Below, piece after piece: positions 37,432-47,892 of a stretch of 64,000 bases of DNA. Numbering within the stretch: position 1 is the first letter of the stretch; every line of letters begins with the position of its first letter. The notes below the pieces were generated by a model. That model did no database searches. It was given only the letters and a program-made list of their open reading frames with translations, and had not been told where the DNA came from. The position numbers and the translations under genes were made by a program. This DNA comes from Bacteroides sp. (GTDB taxonomy: Bacteria > Bacteroidota > Bacteroidia > Bacteroidales > Bacteroidaceae). The stretch is from contig NZ_JAQVBV010000016.1 of NCBI RefSeq assembly GCF_028690125.1, forward strand, positions 1 to 64,000, written 5' to 3'.

Positions 37432-37463
37432 ATTGGTTCGTTTATTCCTTTTTTGTATTTTTG
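37432..37463 (+). promoter_or_regulatory. Promoter of the Gfo/Idh/MocA gene
   Basis: ATTG at 37432-37435, a near match to the -33 TTTG, is followed after 20 bases by TATTTTTG at 37456-37463, matching TAnnTTTG. It lies 56 bases before the ATG at 37520, inside the longer in-frame extension that starts at 37433, which supports the shorter protein. Confidence 0.5.
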
Positions 37464-37519
37464 AAAAAAGGAATAAGATTACTTTATTCTATAAATTAAA
37501 TAATATAAATGTGATAGAT

Positions 37520-38497
37520 ATGAAAACTTACAAGATAGGTATCATCGGTGCCGGACACATTGCACGGAAAATGGCAAATACATTAGCCATTATGGAAGGA
37601 GTGGAACCTTATGCGATCGCTTCACGTGACATTGCGAAATCAGAGAACTTTGCCCGGGAATGGGGCTTCTCCCGTGCTTATGGTTCGTATGAAGAATTGG
37701 CGGACGACCCGGCTGTGGATTTAATCTATATCGCAACTCCACATTCTATGCACTACGAACAAGCTAGGATGTGTATTCTAAAAGGAAAACCTGTATTATG
37801 CGAAAAAGCTTTTACCGCCAATGCCCGTCAAGCAGAAGATTTGTTGAAACTGGCGCAAGAAAAGCAGGTGTTTATCACCGAAGCTATTTGGACACGCTAT
37901 ATGCCTTTGTCCCGACAAATAACGGAATTAGTTCAAAGTGGAGTCATCGGGAATCCGTTTTTACTGACTGCGAATCTCGGTTATGCTATTCGAGATAAAG
38001 AACGACTGATGAAGCCGGAGCTTGCAGGAGGCGCACTTTTAGACGTAGGCATCTATACACTGAACTTCGCGGCAATGATATTCGGCACTGAAGTTAAAAA
38101 AACATCAACAACTTGCATAAAAACCGAAACCGGAGTCGATGCGCAAGCCAGTATTACACAGTTTTTCTCCAACGATCGGATGGCAATATTATCTTGCTCT
38201 ATGTACGCCCGGACCGATCGCTTAGGCATTATTTCAGGTGATAGAGGCTATATCATCGTAGAAAACATAAATAATCCACAGTCGGTAAAGGTCATAGACA
38301 GTAATTATCATCTTATTGCCGAATATCAGGCGCCGCAGCAAATTACAGGTTTTGAATATGAACTATCCGCAGCTATCGAAGCCATAGAGAAAGGTTGGGT
38401 GGAATCGCCTTATATGCCACATACTGAAACAATTCGTATAATGAAGCAGATGGATGCTTTGCGCGAAGAATGGGGAGTTAAATATCCATTTGAATAA
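37520..38497 (+). CDS. Gfo/Idh/MocA family NAD(P)-dependent oxidoreductase
   Basis: A cytosolic oxidoreductase of about 325 residues. The Rossmann nucleotide-binding motif IGIIGAGHIARKMA is at residues 5-18, and the family motif VLCEKAFTANARQAE, with its catalytic-site lysine, is near 93. A C-terminal alpha/beta domain carries GGALLDVGIYTLNFA near 170. Family members oxidise or epimerise sugars, inositols and dehydrogenated glycosides. Beside rhamnosidases it may process a released sugar, but the substrate cannot be assigned. The ATG at 37520 fits the Rossmann start and the promoter upstream. Confidence 0.9.
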   Translation: MKTYKIGIIGAGHIARKMANTLAIMEGVEPYAIASRDIAKSENFAREWGFSRAYGSYEELADDPAVDLIYIATPHSMHYEQARMCILKGKPVLCEKAFTANARQAEDLLKLAQEKQVFITEAIWTRYMPLSRQITELVQSGVIGNPFLLTANLGYAIRDKERLMKPELAGGALLDVGIYTLNFAAMIFGTEVKKTSTTCIKTETGVDAQASITQFFSNDRMAILSCSMYARTDRLGIISGDRGYIIVENINNPQSVKVIDSNYHLIAEYQAPQQITGFEYELSAAIEAIEKGWVESPYMPHTETIRIMKQMDALREEWGVKYPFE

Positions 38498-38527
38498 CGG
38501 AACTGTGTCAAAAGCTAATATGTAATT

Positions 38528-38584
38528 TTTTAGACGCAATAACAAGGATCTTATTTTTTAAAATTTTTGTTATCGCATCTAAAA
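38528..38584. terminator. Bidirectional terminator-like hairpin
   Basis: Arms at 38528-38545 (TTTTAGACGCAATAACAA) and 38567-38584 (TTGTTATCGCATCTAAAA) pair over 18 positions with two mismatches, one a possible G-U. Runs of T and A flank it. It lies between the convergent oxidoreductase gene and the last permease of the transporter operon. Confidence 0.65.
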
Positions 38585-38635
38585 GATAGTGATTCTAGAC
38601 TCTGACATTGCTTCATTCAATACAATGACCCTATT

Positions 38636-40891
38636 TTACTCGCTTTTGATGATATCAGCCGGATTCAGTTGAGCAATACGATAAATCTTCCAACTGACAG
38701 TAAATAGAACAACACCGGCTACTAAAACCAATGGAATAATCCATAGGAATGGATTAGTATAATCAAACTGAATGATGCGATATCTGTTTCCCAAAATAAA
38801 AATGAAAAGACATCCGATAACAGAAATAAGAGAAGAGATGGAATAAATCCACAGATATTTCTTTCCAAACAACCAATAAATAGCCGTCAGGCGAGCTCCA
38901 TTAATCTTTCGTATTGCAACCTCTTTCTGACGGCGAGAAGTATCGATATAAATAACTCCGTAAATACCCAAAGCAGCTATGATCGCACAGATCAAAGAAC
39001 AAATCATAAACAGTCCGCTCAACACCCGTAATCCCCCTCCAACTTGCTCATCATATAAACTAACATATTGAAAAGGTTCATTCACAGGCAAGTATTTACT
39101 CATTTCTTTTTTCATATCAGCCAGCACCTGACTGCGGGAAGCATTTTCAGCCAGTCGGACAAATATCTTCTCTATCTTCATATCATCCGAGAAAGGCAAC
39201 AAACACAGTTGAGACGCACTCATCGATTCCGATTTCATAGCGATAGTTCCCGTAACCGGATAATAAACATCTTGATTTCCATCTTTATAATGGAATTTGG
39301 CATTCGAAAGAGAGTCGTTCTCAACGGTCTTCATTAAGGCTTCGTTTACATAACAAAAAGATTCTCCCGCCCGATGTTTCTTCTCGATATTCATTACATC
39401 AAAATAATCATCCGATACCAGATTTATTTCCGTAAAACTGGAATAAATAACCCAATCACAACCTATATAACCTAGTTTGTAACACCATGGACGTGAACGC
39501 AAATATCCCAGAAAGACCTGCATTTCGTCCTGCAAAGGAGGTGTAGAACGCACATTGAGTACCATTATATTCTTTTTCTCATCCATGCTAAGACGAGGAT
39601 TCGCTTGTCTGTCATTCTCCTTAACCTGCAACTGAACTGCGACCGTTGCCATGATGAACAGGAAAGAGAAGAACAGTTGCACCACTAATAATACATTTTG
39701 CATCAGGTGTTTATGCCCCACCATCACTTTCTGCCGTAACCCCCAAGCCCTGATTTGCCTTCTTATGTACCAGATGGAACAAGTGATCAATATAACAGCA
39801 ATGATCAGAAGCCAAACAGTATATTGAATGGCATATCGTACCAATGACTCGTTATCTATAGTGAGCTGATCTCTAATGTCACTCGGCGAAATACTAAATA
39901 AATAGGGAAGCAAGCCCTCTATCAATGCCAACGTGAGCAGCCCTGCCATACTAATCATCAGACTTTGCTCTATCAGCAACATAACAAATAGACCTCTTTT
40001 CTTCTCTCCTAACGTAAATCTCAGATTAAACTCCCGATAACGATTTACGAAAGAACCAAAACTGAATGAAAAGAAGTTGATCATCCCTGCCAGTAATATG
40101 AATAATCCGATAACAGCCACCCAAAAGTCCATTCCATATTGAGCTCCTTCTTCACTCGCCAACGTGACTTCAGGAACGATCTTCGCTCTGTCTGTCCGGA
40201 AAAAGTTTCCTTGTTGCAAACGCTTCGTCAGATGTGCTGCATCATCAGAATTCTTCAACAACAAAGTATGGCTACAATACTCCTGCAAGTTTTCCAAAGG
40301 TAAAAAGACCTCATAAATATCAATAAAATCACGCATTCCCACCGGATATGGTTCAATGACCGCTGCTATTTCATAAGCCTTTCCCTTCCCATACGTTAGT
40401 GATGTTCCCAAAGGAGATTTGTTAGCCAAATACTTTTTCACAAACTCTGTAGTTACAACTATTTTGTTTCCTTGCATGACAAATGATTCCAAAGAGCCTT
40501 CTACACAATGGGTGGGAAATACATTGAAATAATCCGGATTACATAGAGTGATGCCCACCCTGCAATAATTCGTTTCGTCTAAAAAGAGATTGTCTTTCAT
40601 ATTTCTCCAAAAAGCAACCGCCTCAAATGATTCCGGTCCTATTTTGTCAATATCACTTCCTTGAATATTTAGCTGATAAGGAACCCCTTTCTCTTTTATT
40701 TCCGCCAACCGTTCATAAGTGGAAAAAGCTTTATCCCCAAATCTCATGACACGGTTATAATAACTACATACACTGAAGCAAAACAAACCCGCCACGATGC
40801 CCAGTATCGAAATACAAGTTTGTGATTTGTGTTTTAACAACTGTCTTATACTAACCTTTACGTAATGCAATGCTAACATATTTTTATTCAT
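38636..40891 (-). CDS. FtsX-type ABC permease H (operon position 11)
   Basis: A 751-residue inner-membrane protein with two MacB_PCD/FtsX modules in one chain: helix 1 near residues 25-45, a periplasmic domain, three helices between about 255 and 380, helix 5 near 405, a second periplasmic domain, and three final helices. The coupling-region motif RRQKEVAIRKINGA is near 660 and the tail is NPADIIKSE. It is shorter and more divergent than its neighbours and shares RRQKEVAIRK with permease A. Its start overlaps the end of permease G by 8 bases. Mechanical coupling of ATP hydrolysis to periplasmic movement is the family model; the substrate is unknown. Confidence 0.9.
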   Translation of the reverse strand: MNKNMLALHYVKVSIRQLLKHKSQTCISILGIVAGLFCFSVCSYYNRVMRFGDKAFSTYERLAEIKEKGVPYQLNIQGSDIDKIGPESFEAVAFWRNMKDNLFLDETNYCRVGITLCNPDYFNVFPTHCVEGSLESFVMQGNKIVVTTEFVKKYLANKSPLGTSLTYGKGKAYEIAAVIEPYPVGMRDFIDIYEVFLPLENLQEYCSHTLLLKNSDDAAHLTKRLQQGNFFRTDRAKIVPEVTLASEEGAQYGMDFWVAVIGLFILLAGMINFFSFSFGSFVNRYREFNLRFTLGEKKRGLFVMLLIEQSLMISMAGLLTLALIEGLLPYLFSISPSDIRDQLTIDNESLVRYAIQYTVWLLIIAVILITCSIWYIRRQIRAWGLRQKVMVGHKHLMQNVLLVVQLFFSFLFIMATVAVQLQVKENDRQANPRLSMDEKKNIMVLNVRSTPPLQDEMQVFLGYLRSRPWCYKLGYIGCDWVIYSSFTEINLVSDDYFDVMNIEKKHRAGESFCYVNEALMKTVENDSLSNAKFHYKDGNQDVYYPVTGTIAMKSESMSASQLCLLPFSDDMKIEKIFVRLAENASRSQVLADMKKEMSKYLPVNEPFQYVSLYDEQVGGGLRVLSGLFMICSLICAIIAALGIYGVIYIDTSRRQKEVAIRKINGARLTAIYWLFGKKYLWIYSISSLISVIGCLFIFILGNRYRIIQFDYTNPFLWIIPLVLVAGVVLFTVSWKIYRIAQLNPADIIKSE

Positions 40892-43208
40892 TTTTAATTA
40901 CTTCTGCCGGATTCTGACGAGCGGTCTTCCATACTCTTCCAATAATACTAAAGAATATAATAAGGGCCATTACTAAAAATATCCCTACATAGAGCCACCA
41001 GTCAATGGATGTCTGTTTCATATACCCTTCAAGCCAATGCTTCATAATGATATACCCGAATGAAAAAGCGACACAGGATCCAATAAAAAGCAAAAGCATA
41101 TATTCTTTAAAAAACATATTAAAAATGACTCCTACACTAGCTCCGTTTACTTTGCGGATTGCCATTTCTTTGCGGCGTTGTTGGCATGACAAAGTCACTA
41201 AAGAAAAAATGCCGAATACTGAAATTACAATGCAGATGAGAGAAACAGAACTAAGTAACTTAATCAGATTATGCTCCGATTTTAGATAATCATTATAAAC
41301 CTCATCGAAATTCACTAATTTCAATTCTGCATTTGGATTAGCTTTCTTCGCTTCCTTTATCAGTTCCTGAGATACTTTATTCCAAGTACCCTCTTTTATT
41401 CTGAAAATATAATCCAAGTGAGTATCTGCAGATTTTTTTAGACTAAATACGATTGGAATCACCGGATATATTGGAGATTGCTGATAAATGTCTTTAATGA
41501 CTCCTCTAACAGTTACTGTACACTTATTATAAATCATTTTTTTTTCAATAGGTTCTTTCCAACCTAATGCTTTTACGACAGCTTCATTAATGATCACATC
41601 TGCTAAATTGTCTTTCTCTTCATCCAACATCCTACCTTCTAGCAACTCTATTCTAAAAAAATCAATATACTTTTGGTTTATTTCCATACTTTCTATTTCA
41701 ATAGGCTGTTCTCCTATAGGCTTATCATCCCAATCTGAGATTTGAGAATGATATGCTACCCCTTTAGGAATAGGACTATTAAAATATTTCAAAAGTTCAG
41801 TCACATCAGGCATTTGATCCAATATTTTTTCCCAAGGAACATCTTCACAACCTATCCTTTTAGTAATTGCTCCCACATTATGGTGGTCTAATCCAAGTTC
41901 TTTAGTATTCAGCAAGAAATTCAATTGCTTCATCATCACTAAGGTACAGAATACAAAACCAATGCTGATGAACAATTGAAATAATATACTTCCTTTATAA
42001 AACCAACCGGAAAAGTGAATATCTGATTTACGGCTAATACTGTCAGATAGTGTCCGTTTGTTGATATATCGTATAAGCATAGCAGCAATAATAGTAGTGA
42101 TCACAATTAATGATAACATATAAAGCAATATCTCACTATAAAAAAATGAAGTGCTTTCATTAATTTGAGATAGTTTTTTGAAAGCAGGTAGAATGAGTTC
42201 TATGGATAGACTTCCTATTCCAAATGAAAAACAAAGCAACAAAAGTAGCTCTGAAAGAATCAATGTCAGCAGACTCTTATTGGATGCTCCATTCACTTTT
42301 CGTAGAGCCAGTTCGCGTTTACGCATTCGTATACGGGTGATAAGTACGGCCAAATAGTTGCACAATCCGCAAATGACAACCAATGCACCAATAGACGCAA
42401 ACATACGAATATGATTCATCTTAACATTTATATTAGCTTTCGGATGTAGGCTTCTTAATTCCGTCAATTGGACAATAGAAGTATTTATAAACCATTCCCC
42501 CCCATTTCTTATAACTTCAACTTTCTTTATTTTTTCCCCCAATGCTTTTATGTCACTATTAGGATATACCCGAAACAATGTATATACGCTTGACCAAGAT
42601 TCTTCGCAATACGGTAACAAAATGTCGTAAGATAATAAAGAATGGCCTTCCCATGATTTAACTACAGCAACTATTGTTTTTTCCTCATTATCCATTTGGG
42701 TAAATACTAATTGCTTGCCGATTGGAGATTCTTTACCAAATATCCGCTCGGCTGCTTTATCCGTAATTGCTATTTGATCTTTGTTCAAGTGCAAAGGCGC
42801 ATTTCCATTTAATAATGTAATATTGAACATGGAGATAAAATTAGAATCAACCTCCATTTGTGGCATTTGAAACTCAGTCTCTTTGTATTTAACCTCTCGA
42901 CGTAGAGGTGATATGGGACGAACTCGACAAATAGCTTCCATTTCAGGACAATTCTTTACCAAATAGTCATATAGTAAAAAATATGAAGAATAGCTAAAGC
43001 CATCTGCATCCAGATTACCAGTACTACCTGCAAGATAGATACGATCTACTCCTTCATGAAAAGAATCATACGTTTTTTCATAACGGATCCATAATAGAGA
43101 AAGGGACAAACAAACAAAGCCTACTGACAATCCGATAATACTGATTCCCATTTGCACTTTGTATTTCAGTAGGTTACGAAACGCTACTTTCAAATTGTGT
43201 TGTATCAT
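40884..43208 (-). CDS. FtsX-type ABC permease G (operon position 10)
   Basis: A 774-residue double-FtsX permease with eight predicted helices. The N-terminus HNLKVAFRNLLKYKVQMGIS and the tail TARQNPAEVIKNE are shared with permease F. The first periplasmic region carries the DSFHEGVDRIYLAG segment seen in variant form in B, C and F. The coupling motif RRKEMAIRKVNGA is near residue 685. The first 94 bases of the gene are almost identical to those of permease F, pointing to recent tandem duplication or gene conversion. It lies 14 bases after permease F. Confidence 0.92.
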   Translation of the reverse strand: MIQHNLKVAFRNLLKYKVQMGISIIGLSVGFVCLSLSLLWIRYEKTYDSFHEGVDRIYLAGSTGNLDADGFSYSSYFLLYDYLVKNCPEMEAICRVRPISPLRREVKYKETEFQMPQMEVDSNFISMFNITLLNGNAPLHLNKDQIAITDKAAERIFGKESPIGKQLVFTQMDNEEKTIVAVVKSWEGHSLLSYDILLPYCEESWSSVYTLFRVYPNSDIKALGEKIKKVEVIRNGGEWFINTSIVQLTELRSLHPKANINVKMNHIRMFASIGALVVICGLCNYLAVLITRIRMRKRELALRKVNGASNKSLLTLILSELLLLLCFSFGIGSLSIELILPAFKKLSQINESTSFFYSEILLYMLSLIVITTIIAAMLIRYINKRTLSDSISRKSDIHFSGWFYKGSILFQLFISIGFVFCTLVMMKQLNFLLNTKELGLDHHNVGAITKRIGCEDVPWEKILDQMPDVTELLKYFNSPIPKGVAYHSQISDWDDKPIGEQPIEIESMEINQKYIDFFRIELLEGRMLDEEKDNLADVIINEAVVKALGWKEPIEKKMIYNKCTVTVRGVIKDIYQQSPIYPVIPIVFSLKKSADTHLDYIFRIKEGTWNKVSQELIKEAKKANPNAELKLVNFDEVYNDYLKSEHNLIKLLSSVSLICIVISVFGIFSLVTLSCQQRRKEMAIRKVNGASVGVIFNMFFKEYMLLLFIGSCVAFSFGYIIMKHWLEGYMKQTSIDWWLYVGIFLVMALIIFFSIIGRVWKTARQNPAEVIKNE

Positions 43209-43222
43209 AATTCGATCTGTTT

Positions 43223-45541
43223 TTATTCGTTTTTAATCACCTCTGCCGGATTCTGTCGAGCAGTCCTCCATATTCGCCCAATAATACAGAGAAAAATAAT
43301 AAGTGCCATTCCCATAAATATTCCTCCATAAAGCCACCACTCAATGGATGTCTGCTTCATATATCCTCCCAGCCAATGTTTCATAAAGATGAAGCCCAAT
43401 GGAAAAGCTATACATGAGGCTGCCAAAAGCAAAAGTAAGTATTCCTTGAAAAACTGATTCAGAATAACTCTCATACTAGCCCCATTTACTTTTCGGATTG
43501 CAATTTCTTTCTGTCGTTGCTGGCATGATAATGTTACTAATGAGAATATTCCAAAAACAGCAATCAATATACAGATAAAAGAAACTACACTGAGTAGCTT
43601 ATTCAAATTCTGCTCCGATTTCATATAATCATCATAAACATCTTCCATTTTCGTCAGAAACAGTTTTGCATCCGGATGGGCTTTTCTTGCTTCATCTATT
43701 AGTTTTTGACATACTATATCCCAAGTATTTTCTTTTACTTTAAAAATAATATGTCCCTCATTCTCACTTTCCTTGTGATAAGAATACATAGTAGGAACTA
43801 CCGGATATATTGGAGCATTGTAGTATATATCTTTAATGACTCCTTTTACAGTTAAAGTCCTTGAATTTATATCTATTTTTTTTCCAATCGGCTGATTCCA
43901 TCCAAGTGCTTTTACAGCGGCTTCATTAATGATAATGTTTCCTTCCCCATCCTTTTCATCCACCCAATTACCTTTCAAAAGTTCTACCTCAAAGAAATCA
44001 ACATAATCCTGATTGATTGTCTCATCCTCCATAGTAATATACTGATCTCCCGCAGGTTTATCATCCCAACGCTCTATCCGATAGTAACCAAATAACATTT
44101 TAGGAATAGGAGTATAAAAGCCATTCAAACGTTTCTCAACTTCAGGTATCTGATCGAGTGTTTTCTTCAAGAGAGAGTTATCACAGCAGGAAGCGCCAGT
44201 AATGACTCCCACATTATGTCGTTCCAGCCCTAATTCTTTTGAGTTTAGTAGAAAATTTAATTGCTTCATCATTACTAAAGTGCAGAATACAAAACCAATG
44301 CTAATAAGCAGTTGAAACAAAAGACTACCTTTATAAAACCAACCGGACAAATGTAGATTTGATTTGCAATGAATGTTATCAGACAAAGTCCCTTTTTTGA
44401 TATAATGTATAAGCATGGAGGAAATGGCAATAGTAATTGCAACCAACAATAACATATAAATAAATATCTCACTATAAAAAAATGATGCATTCTCATTAAT
44501 CTGTGACAATTGTTTGAAAGCAGGCAAAGTTAATTCTATCAATACGCCACCCGCTCCAAATGATAACATAAGTACCAAAAGTAATTCAGAAAGAATCAAT
44601 CTTACTAAACTGCCATTAGAGGCTCCATTCACCTTTCTCAATGCCAATTCGCGTTTACGCATTCGGATACGGGTGATAAGTATAGTCAGATAATTACATA
44701 ATCCACAAATCACCACTAAAAGACCAATACCGGCAAAAAGGCGAATATGATCTTGCTTAACATTCATATCCTTCTTTGGATAGTCACTTCTCAATGCCGA
44801 CAATAAAACAATAGGTGCAGATACTAAATGTCCCGCGACTTCGATTTTTTCTATTCTTTGTTTCAATGCTTTGATATCACTATTGGGATAGGCACGAAAT
44901 AATGTATAGCAATTTTGCTGTCCCCAATTCGGTTCAGAATCATAATAAGGCAATAAAATATCAAAAGAAAAAGAAGAATGCCCTCTCCATGATTTAACTA
45001 CAGCAACTATTGTTTTCTCTTCATTATCTCTTTGGATAAATGCCATTTTCTTACCAAGAGGAGATTCAGCTCCAAATATTCGTTTGGCTGCTTTGTCTGT
45101 TATAGCTATCTGATCTTTATTCAATTGCAAGTGTATATCACCATCTATTGCAATGATATTGAACATCGAAATGAAATTAGAATCTACTGTTTGTGGTTGT
45201 ATCTGCCATTCGATATCCTGGTATTTTATATTTTCAGGATAATTATTCGAACTAATGTGGCAGGCTTTCTCCACTTCGGGACAATTCTTCAACAGATAAT
45301 CAACTAACAAACCGGAAGAATTATATGAAAAGCCATCTCCTTGAGAAAGAGAACTACTACCGGCAAAATAGATTCGATCTGCCCCTTCATGAAAAGTATC
45401 ATAAGTCATTTCATAACGTATCCATAATACGGATAAAGCAAGACAAGCAAAGCCTACTGACAATCCGATAATACTGATTCCCATTTGTACTTTGTATTTC
45501 AGTAGGTTACGAAACGCTACTTTTAAATTGTGTCGTATCAT
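43223..45541 (-). CDS. FtsX-type ABC permease F (operon position 9)
   Basis: A 772-residue double-FtsX permease. The ATG at 45541 is chosen over 45544 because MIRHNLKVAFRN aligns with the start of its paralogues. Eight helices are predicted, with the coupling motif RQKEIAIRKVNGA near residue 685 and tail NPAEVIKNE. It is the closest paralogue of permease G over the whole length, most clearly in the membrane segments (WFYKGSLLFQLLISIGFVFC). The periplasmic domains differ more, as expected if the paralogues recognise different partners or substrates. Confidence 0.92.
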   Translation of the reverse strand: MIRHNLKVAFRNLLKYKVQMGISIIGLSVGFACLALSVLWIRYEMTYDTFHEGADRIYFAGSSSLSQGDGFSYNSSGLLVDYLLKNCPEVEKACHISSNNYPENIKYQDIEWQIQPQTVDSNFISMFNIIAIDGDIHLQLNKDQIAITDKAAKRIFGAESPLGKKMAFIQRDNEEKTIVAVVKSWRGHSSFSFDILLPYYDSEPNWGQQNCYTLFRAYPNSDIKALKQRIEKIEVAGHLVSAPIVLLSALRSDYPKKDMNVKQDHIRLFAGIGLLVVICGLCNYLTILITRIRMRKRELALRKVNGASNGSLVRLILSELLLVLMLSFGAGGVLIELTLPAFKQLSQINENASFFYSEIFIYMLLLVAITIAISSMLIHYIKKGTLSDNIHCKSNLHLSGWFYKGSLLFQLLISIGFVFCTLVMMKQLNFLLNSKELGLERHNVGVITGASCCDNSLLKKTLDQIPEVEKRLNGFYTPIPKMLFGYYRIERWDDKPAGDQYITMEDETINQDYVDFFEVELLKGNWVDEKDGEGNIIINEAAVKALGWNQPIGKKIDINSRTLTVKGVIKDIYYNAPIYPVVPTMYSYHKESENEGHIIFKVKENTWDIVCQKLIDEARKAHPDAKLFLTKMEDVYDDYMKSEQNLNKLLSVVSFICILIAVFGIFSLVTLSCQQRQKEIAIRKVNGASMRVILNQFFKEYLLLLLAASCIAFPLGFIFMKHWLGGYMKQTSIEWWLYGGIFMGMALIIFLCIIGRIWRTARQNPAEVIKNE

Positions 45542-45556
45542 CATATCTATCAGTTT

Positions 45557-47890
45557 TTATTCGTTTTGATTATTACTCAATGCTACATGGTAGCCATTTA
45601 GGATAACTGTTATAAAAGTCACCAGCATCAGCAAAATAACGGGGATAGTAAATACTCCTATCCCCCAATCCGAAGGATATACAAATTGTTCTCTCCATTT
45701 ATTCATTAGTACGTATACAACAGGAATAGCAACAACATAAGCAGCCAATATATAATAAAAGAAAGAACGGCTCAATAATAACAAAATCTGCCAGGAGGTT
45801 GCACCATATACTTTACGTATAGCGATCTCACGTCTCCGCTGTTCTACTGCGTACCACGTAATACCAAATACGCCAAAGAGAGTCAGAAATAAGCTTATGA
45901 GAGCATAAGCCAATAATAAATGGGAAAAATTTGCCATGTCTTTATTGTAAGAAAGATATCTCTGATAAGCGTCTGTATAGATAAAAGATTGTTCAGGATA
46001 ATATTTATTCCAAAGCTGTTGCAGTTGCTTCAGAACTTCTCCCCGTTTATTTTCGTCAATACGACAAGAGATATAGCTGGATTGATCAACTGTCGGCTCA
46101 TTGATCACGATCTCCATAGGAGTAATTAGAGTATTGTGAGTAGTTAATCGGAAATCTTCAAATATGCCTACAATCGTCCCTTCCCTCGCATTGTCCTGAC
46201 CGTATTTACTCAAAACCTGTCCTACCGGATCTTCTCCCTCCGAAATGAAAGTACGTATAAATGCCTGATTGACGACTACCGGATAAGCTGTTTTAAGTAA
46301 TAAATCAGCCGTACGTTCCGGTTCGATAAGATCGAGCTTTAACAAATCCAAGATTTCACGGCTCCCTTTAAATATAACTTTCATTATCAGAGGTTCTTTA
46401 CCATTTCCCGTGTTCAAAGGCGTGCCGATGCTTACAGGAGACGAGATACTGTTTTCCGTCAATACTGCCATTTGAATGCCCGGCAGATTCTTAATATCAT
46501 TGTATAAAGGAATACTCGGAACAAGATGTTCATTTCCCAATATAACGACTCCTTTATATCGTTCTCCCTGATTTTCGATATTCGATAACTGTGTGTGTAT
46601 CATTGTAAAAGCGGTTATCAGTCCGATAGAAATCACCAATTGGAAACATACAAAAACAGCAATGAGCCTTCTCTTTCCTTTTCCTAAAAAGAATTGGCGG
46701 TATCTGCTGATAGAAATACGGTTTAGTTTCTTAGCCATAAAGACCGCCGGAACAATTGCCAGGACAAGAACGAATAGAAAAATCCATGGAAAGACTTTCC
46801 ATGATAAAATGAAACTTAATGTCAGATGCGACGAGAATGAATAATTAAAAAGAGGCAAAATGTCGCCTATAACTAATATTGAAAACATAAAAGCTATAAA
46901 TACGGTAAGAAAAGTATCCACGAATAATTGACGGCAAATATACGAATGGGAAGCTCCCAGCAAACTCTCGATATGAATCATATTCACCTGCTTTAGCAAA
47001 CGGGAAAAGCTGAGATTTACATAATTAAAGCAGGCAATAAGCAAGATAAGAAAGGCCGACAGGAGTCCGATACTGAGTAAAACCTCCTGACGATGATGGA
47101 ATGTACTTGCAGGATCTGACATATCGGTATTAAAATAGGATTCTTGCAAGGTTTGTAGTTGATAAAATCCCTCTCCCATAAGAGCCGGAAGCTCTGTAGA
47201 CTCGAAACGCTTCAAAAAAGCATTCTGGTCTGTCCGTTCTTTTAGAAGTATCATGCAAGAAGTTCCTTCATTGTCCATATCAGAAGAATTACTGAGTATG
47301 TCGATTTGTTGGGCAGCCTGTACATAAGGCTTATATACAGCCGCCACTTTTCTTATATCCACCTTATCTAAGAATACGACCGAAAGTTCACTGCCTACGC
47401 AATCGGTCTTTCCAAAAAATTGCATTGCTTTCTCTTCGCTTAATGCCACACAATCGGGCTTTGTTAAAGCATCTGTCAGGTTACCGGAAAGAATTTGATA
47501 AGGAAAGAAACGGCCAAAAGAGCTATCTGCCTTTACAATCACTTGTTCCTGAAATTTTTGGTCTCCTATCTCAATATGAGCCGGTCGTGTTTCACTCAAC
47601 CTAAGATATGATTCTATTTCCGGAAAAGGAGCTACTACATATTTAACTACCCCGCCATACACAAAGGCTCCCTCTCTTGTATCCTGCATAAATGGCAATT
47701 GCTGAGTCAAACGGAATATTCGGTCTTTATTGGGATTTTCTCCTTCGATCGTATATTCATGAATGACGAAAGATAATAGTAAATTAGTGCAGGAAATACC
47801 AACAATAAGGCTAACTAACGAGATTACAGCAAAATGCTTGTTACGCCACCAGCTTCTGAATATGAGTTTAAGTAGTATCAAATTTCCCAT
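45557..47890 (-). CDS. FtsX-type ABC permease E (operon position 8), divergent
   Basis: A 777-residue double-FtsX permease with the same eight-helix layout but a different N-terminus (LKLIFRSWWRNKHFAVISLV). The coupling motif RRREIAIRKVYGA is kept near residue 685. Uniquely among the eight, it lacks the NPAEVIKNE-type tail and ends ALSNNQNE. This makes it the most divergent member, perhaps with a specialised position in the complex. It lies 2 bases after permease D. Confidence 0.9.
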   Translation of the reverse strand: MGNLILLKLIFRSWWRNKHFAVISLVSLIVGISCTNLLLSFVIHEYTIEGENPNKDRIFRLTQQLPFMQDTREGAFVYGGVVKYVVAPFPEIESYLRLSETRPAHIEIGDQKFQEQVIVKADSSFGRFFPYQILSGNLTDALTKPDCVALSEEKAMQFFGKTDCVGSELSVVFLDKVDIRKVAAVYKPYVQAAQQIDILSNSSDMDNEGTSCMILLKERTDQNAFLKRFESTELPALMGEGFYQLQTLQESYFNTDMSDPASTFHHRQEVLLSIGLLSAFLILLIACFNYVNLSFSRLLKQVNMIHIESLLGASHSYICRQLFVDTFLTVFIAFMFSILVIGDILPLFNYSFSSHLTLSFILSWKVFPWIFLFVLVLAIVPAVFMAKKLNRISISRYRQFFLGKGKRRLIAVFVCFQLVISIGLITAFTMIHTQLSNIENQGERYKGVVILGNEHLVPSIPLYNDIKNLPGIQMAVLTENSISSPVSIGTPLNTGNGKEPLIMKVIFKGSREILDLLKLDLIEPERTADLLLKTAYPVVVNQAFIRTFISEGEDPVGQVLSKYGQDNAREGTIVGIFEDFRLTTHNTLITPMEIVINEPTVDQSSYISCRIDENKRGEVLKQLQQLWNKYYPEQSFIYTDAYQRYLSYNKDMANFSHLLLAYALISLFLTLFGVFGITWYAVEQRRREIAIRKVYGATSWQILLLLSRSFFYYILAAYVVAIPVVYVLMNKWREQFVYPSDWGIGVFTIPVILLMLVTFITVILNGYHVALSNNQNE

Positions 47891-47892
47891 CG

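Larger units (their letters stand above)
36800..37519. other. Repeat-rich 720-base intergenic region
   Basis: No convincing gene is present. The region holds a 21-bp inverted repeat, a run of degenerate 22-base tandem repeats, a nested inverted repeat and the promoter of the oxidoreductase gene, all listed separately. AAAAAACGATTC is directly repeated at 37299-37310 and 37330-37341. Confidence 0.7.

Noticed and set aside
40884..40891. Overlap of permeases G and H as a possible frameshift
   Set aside because: Both proteins are complete at their ends, with a conserved tail in G and a conserved N-terminal helix in H, so it is an ordinary gene overlap.
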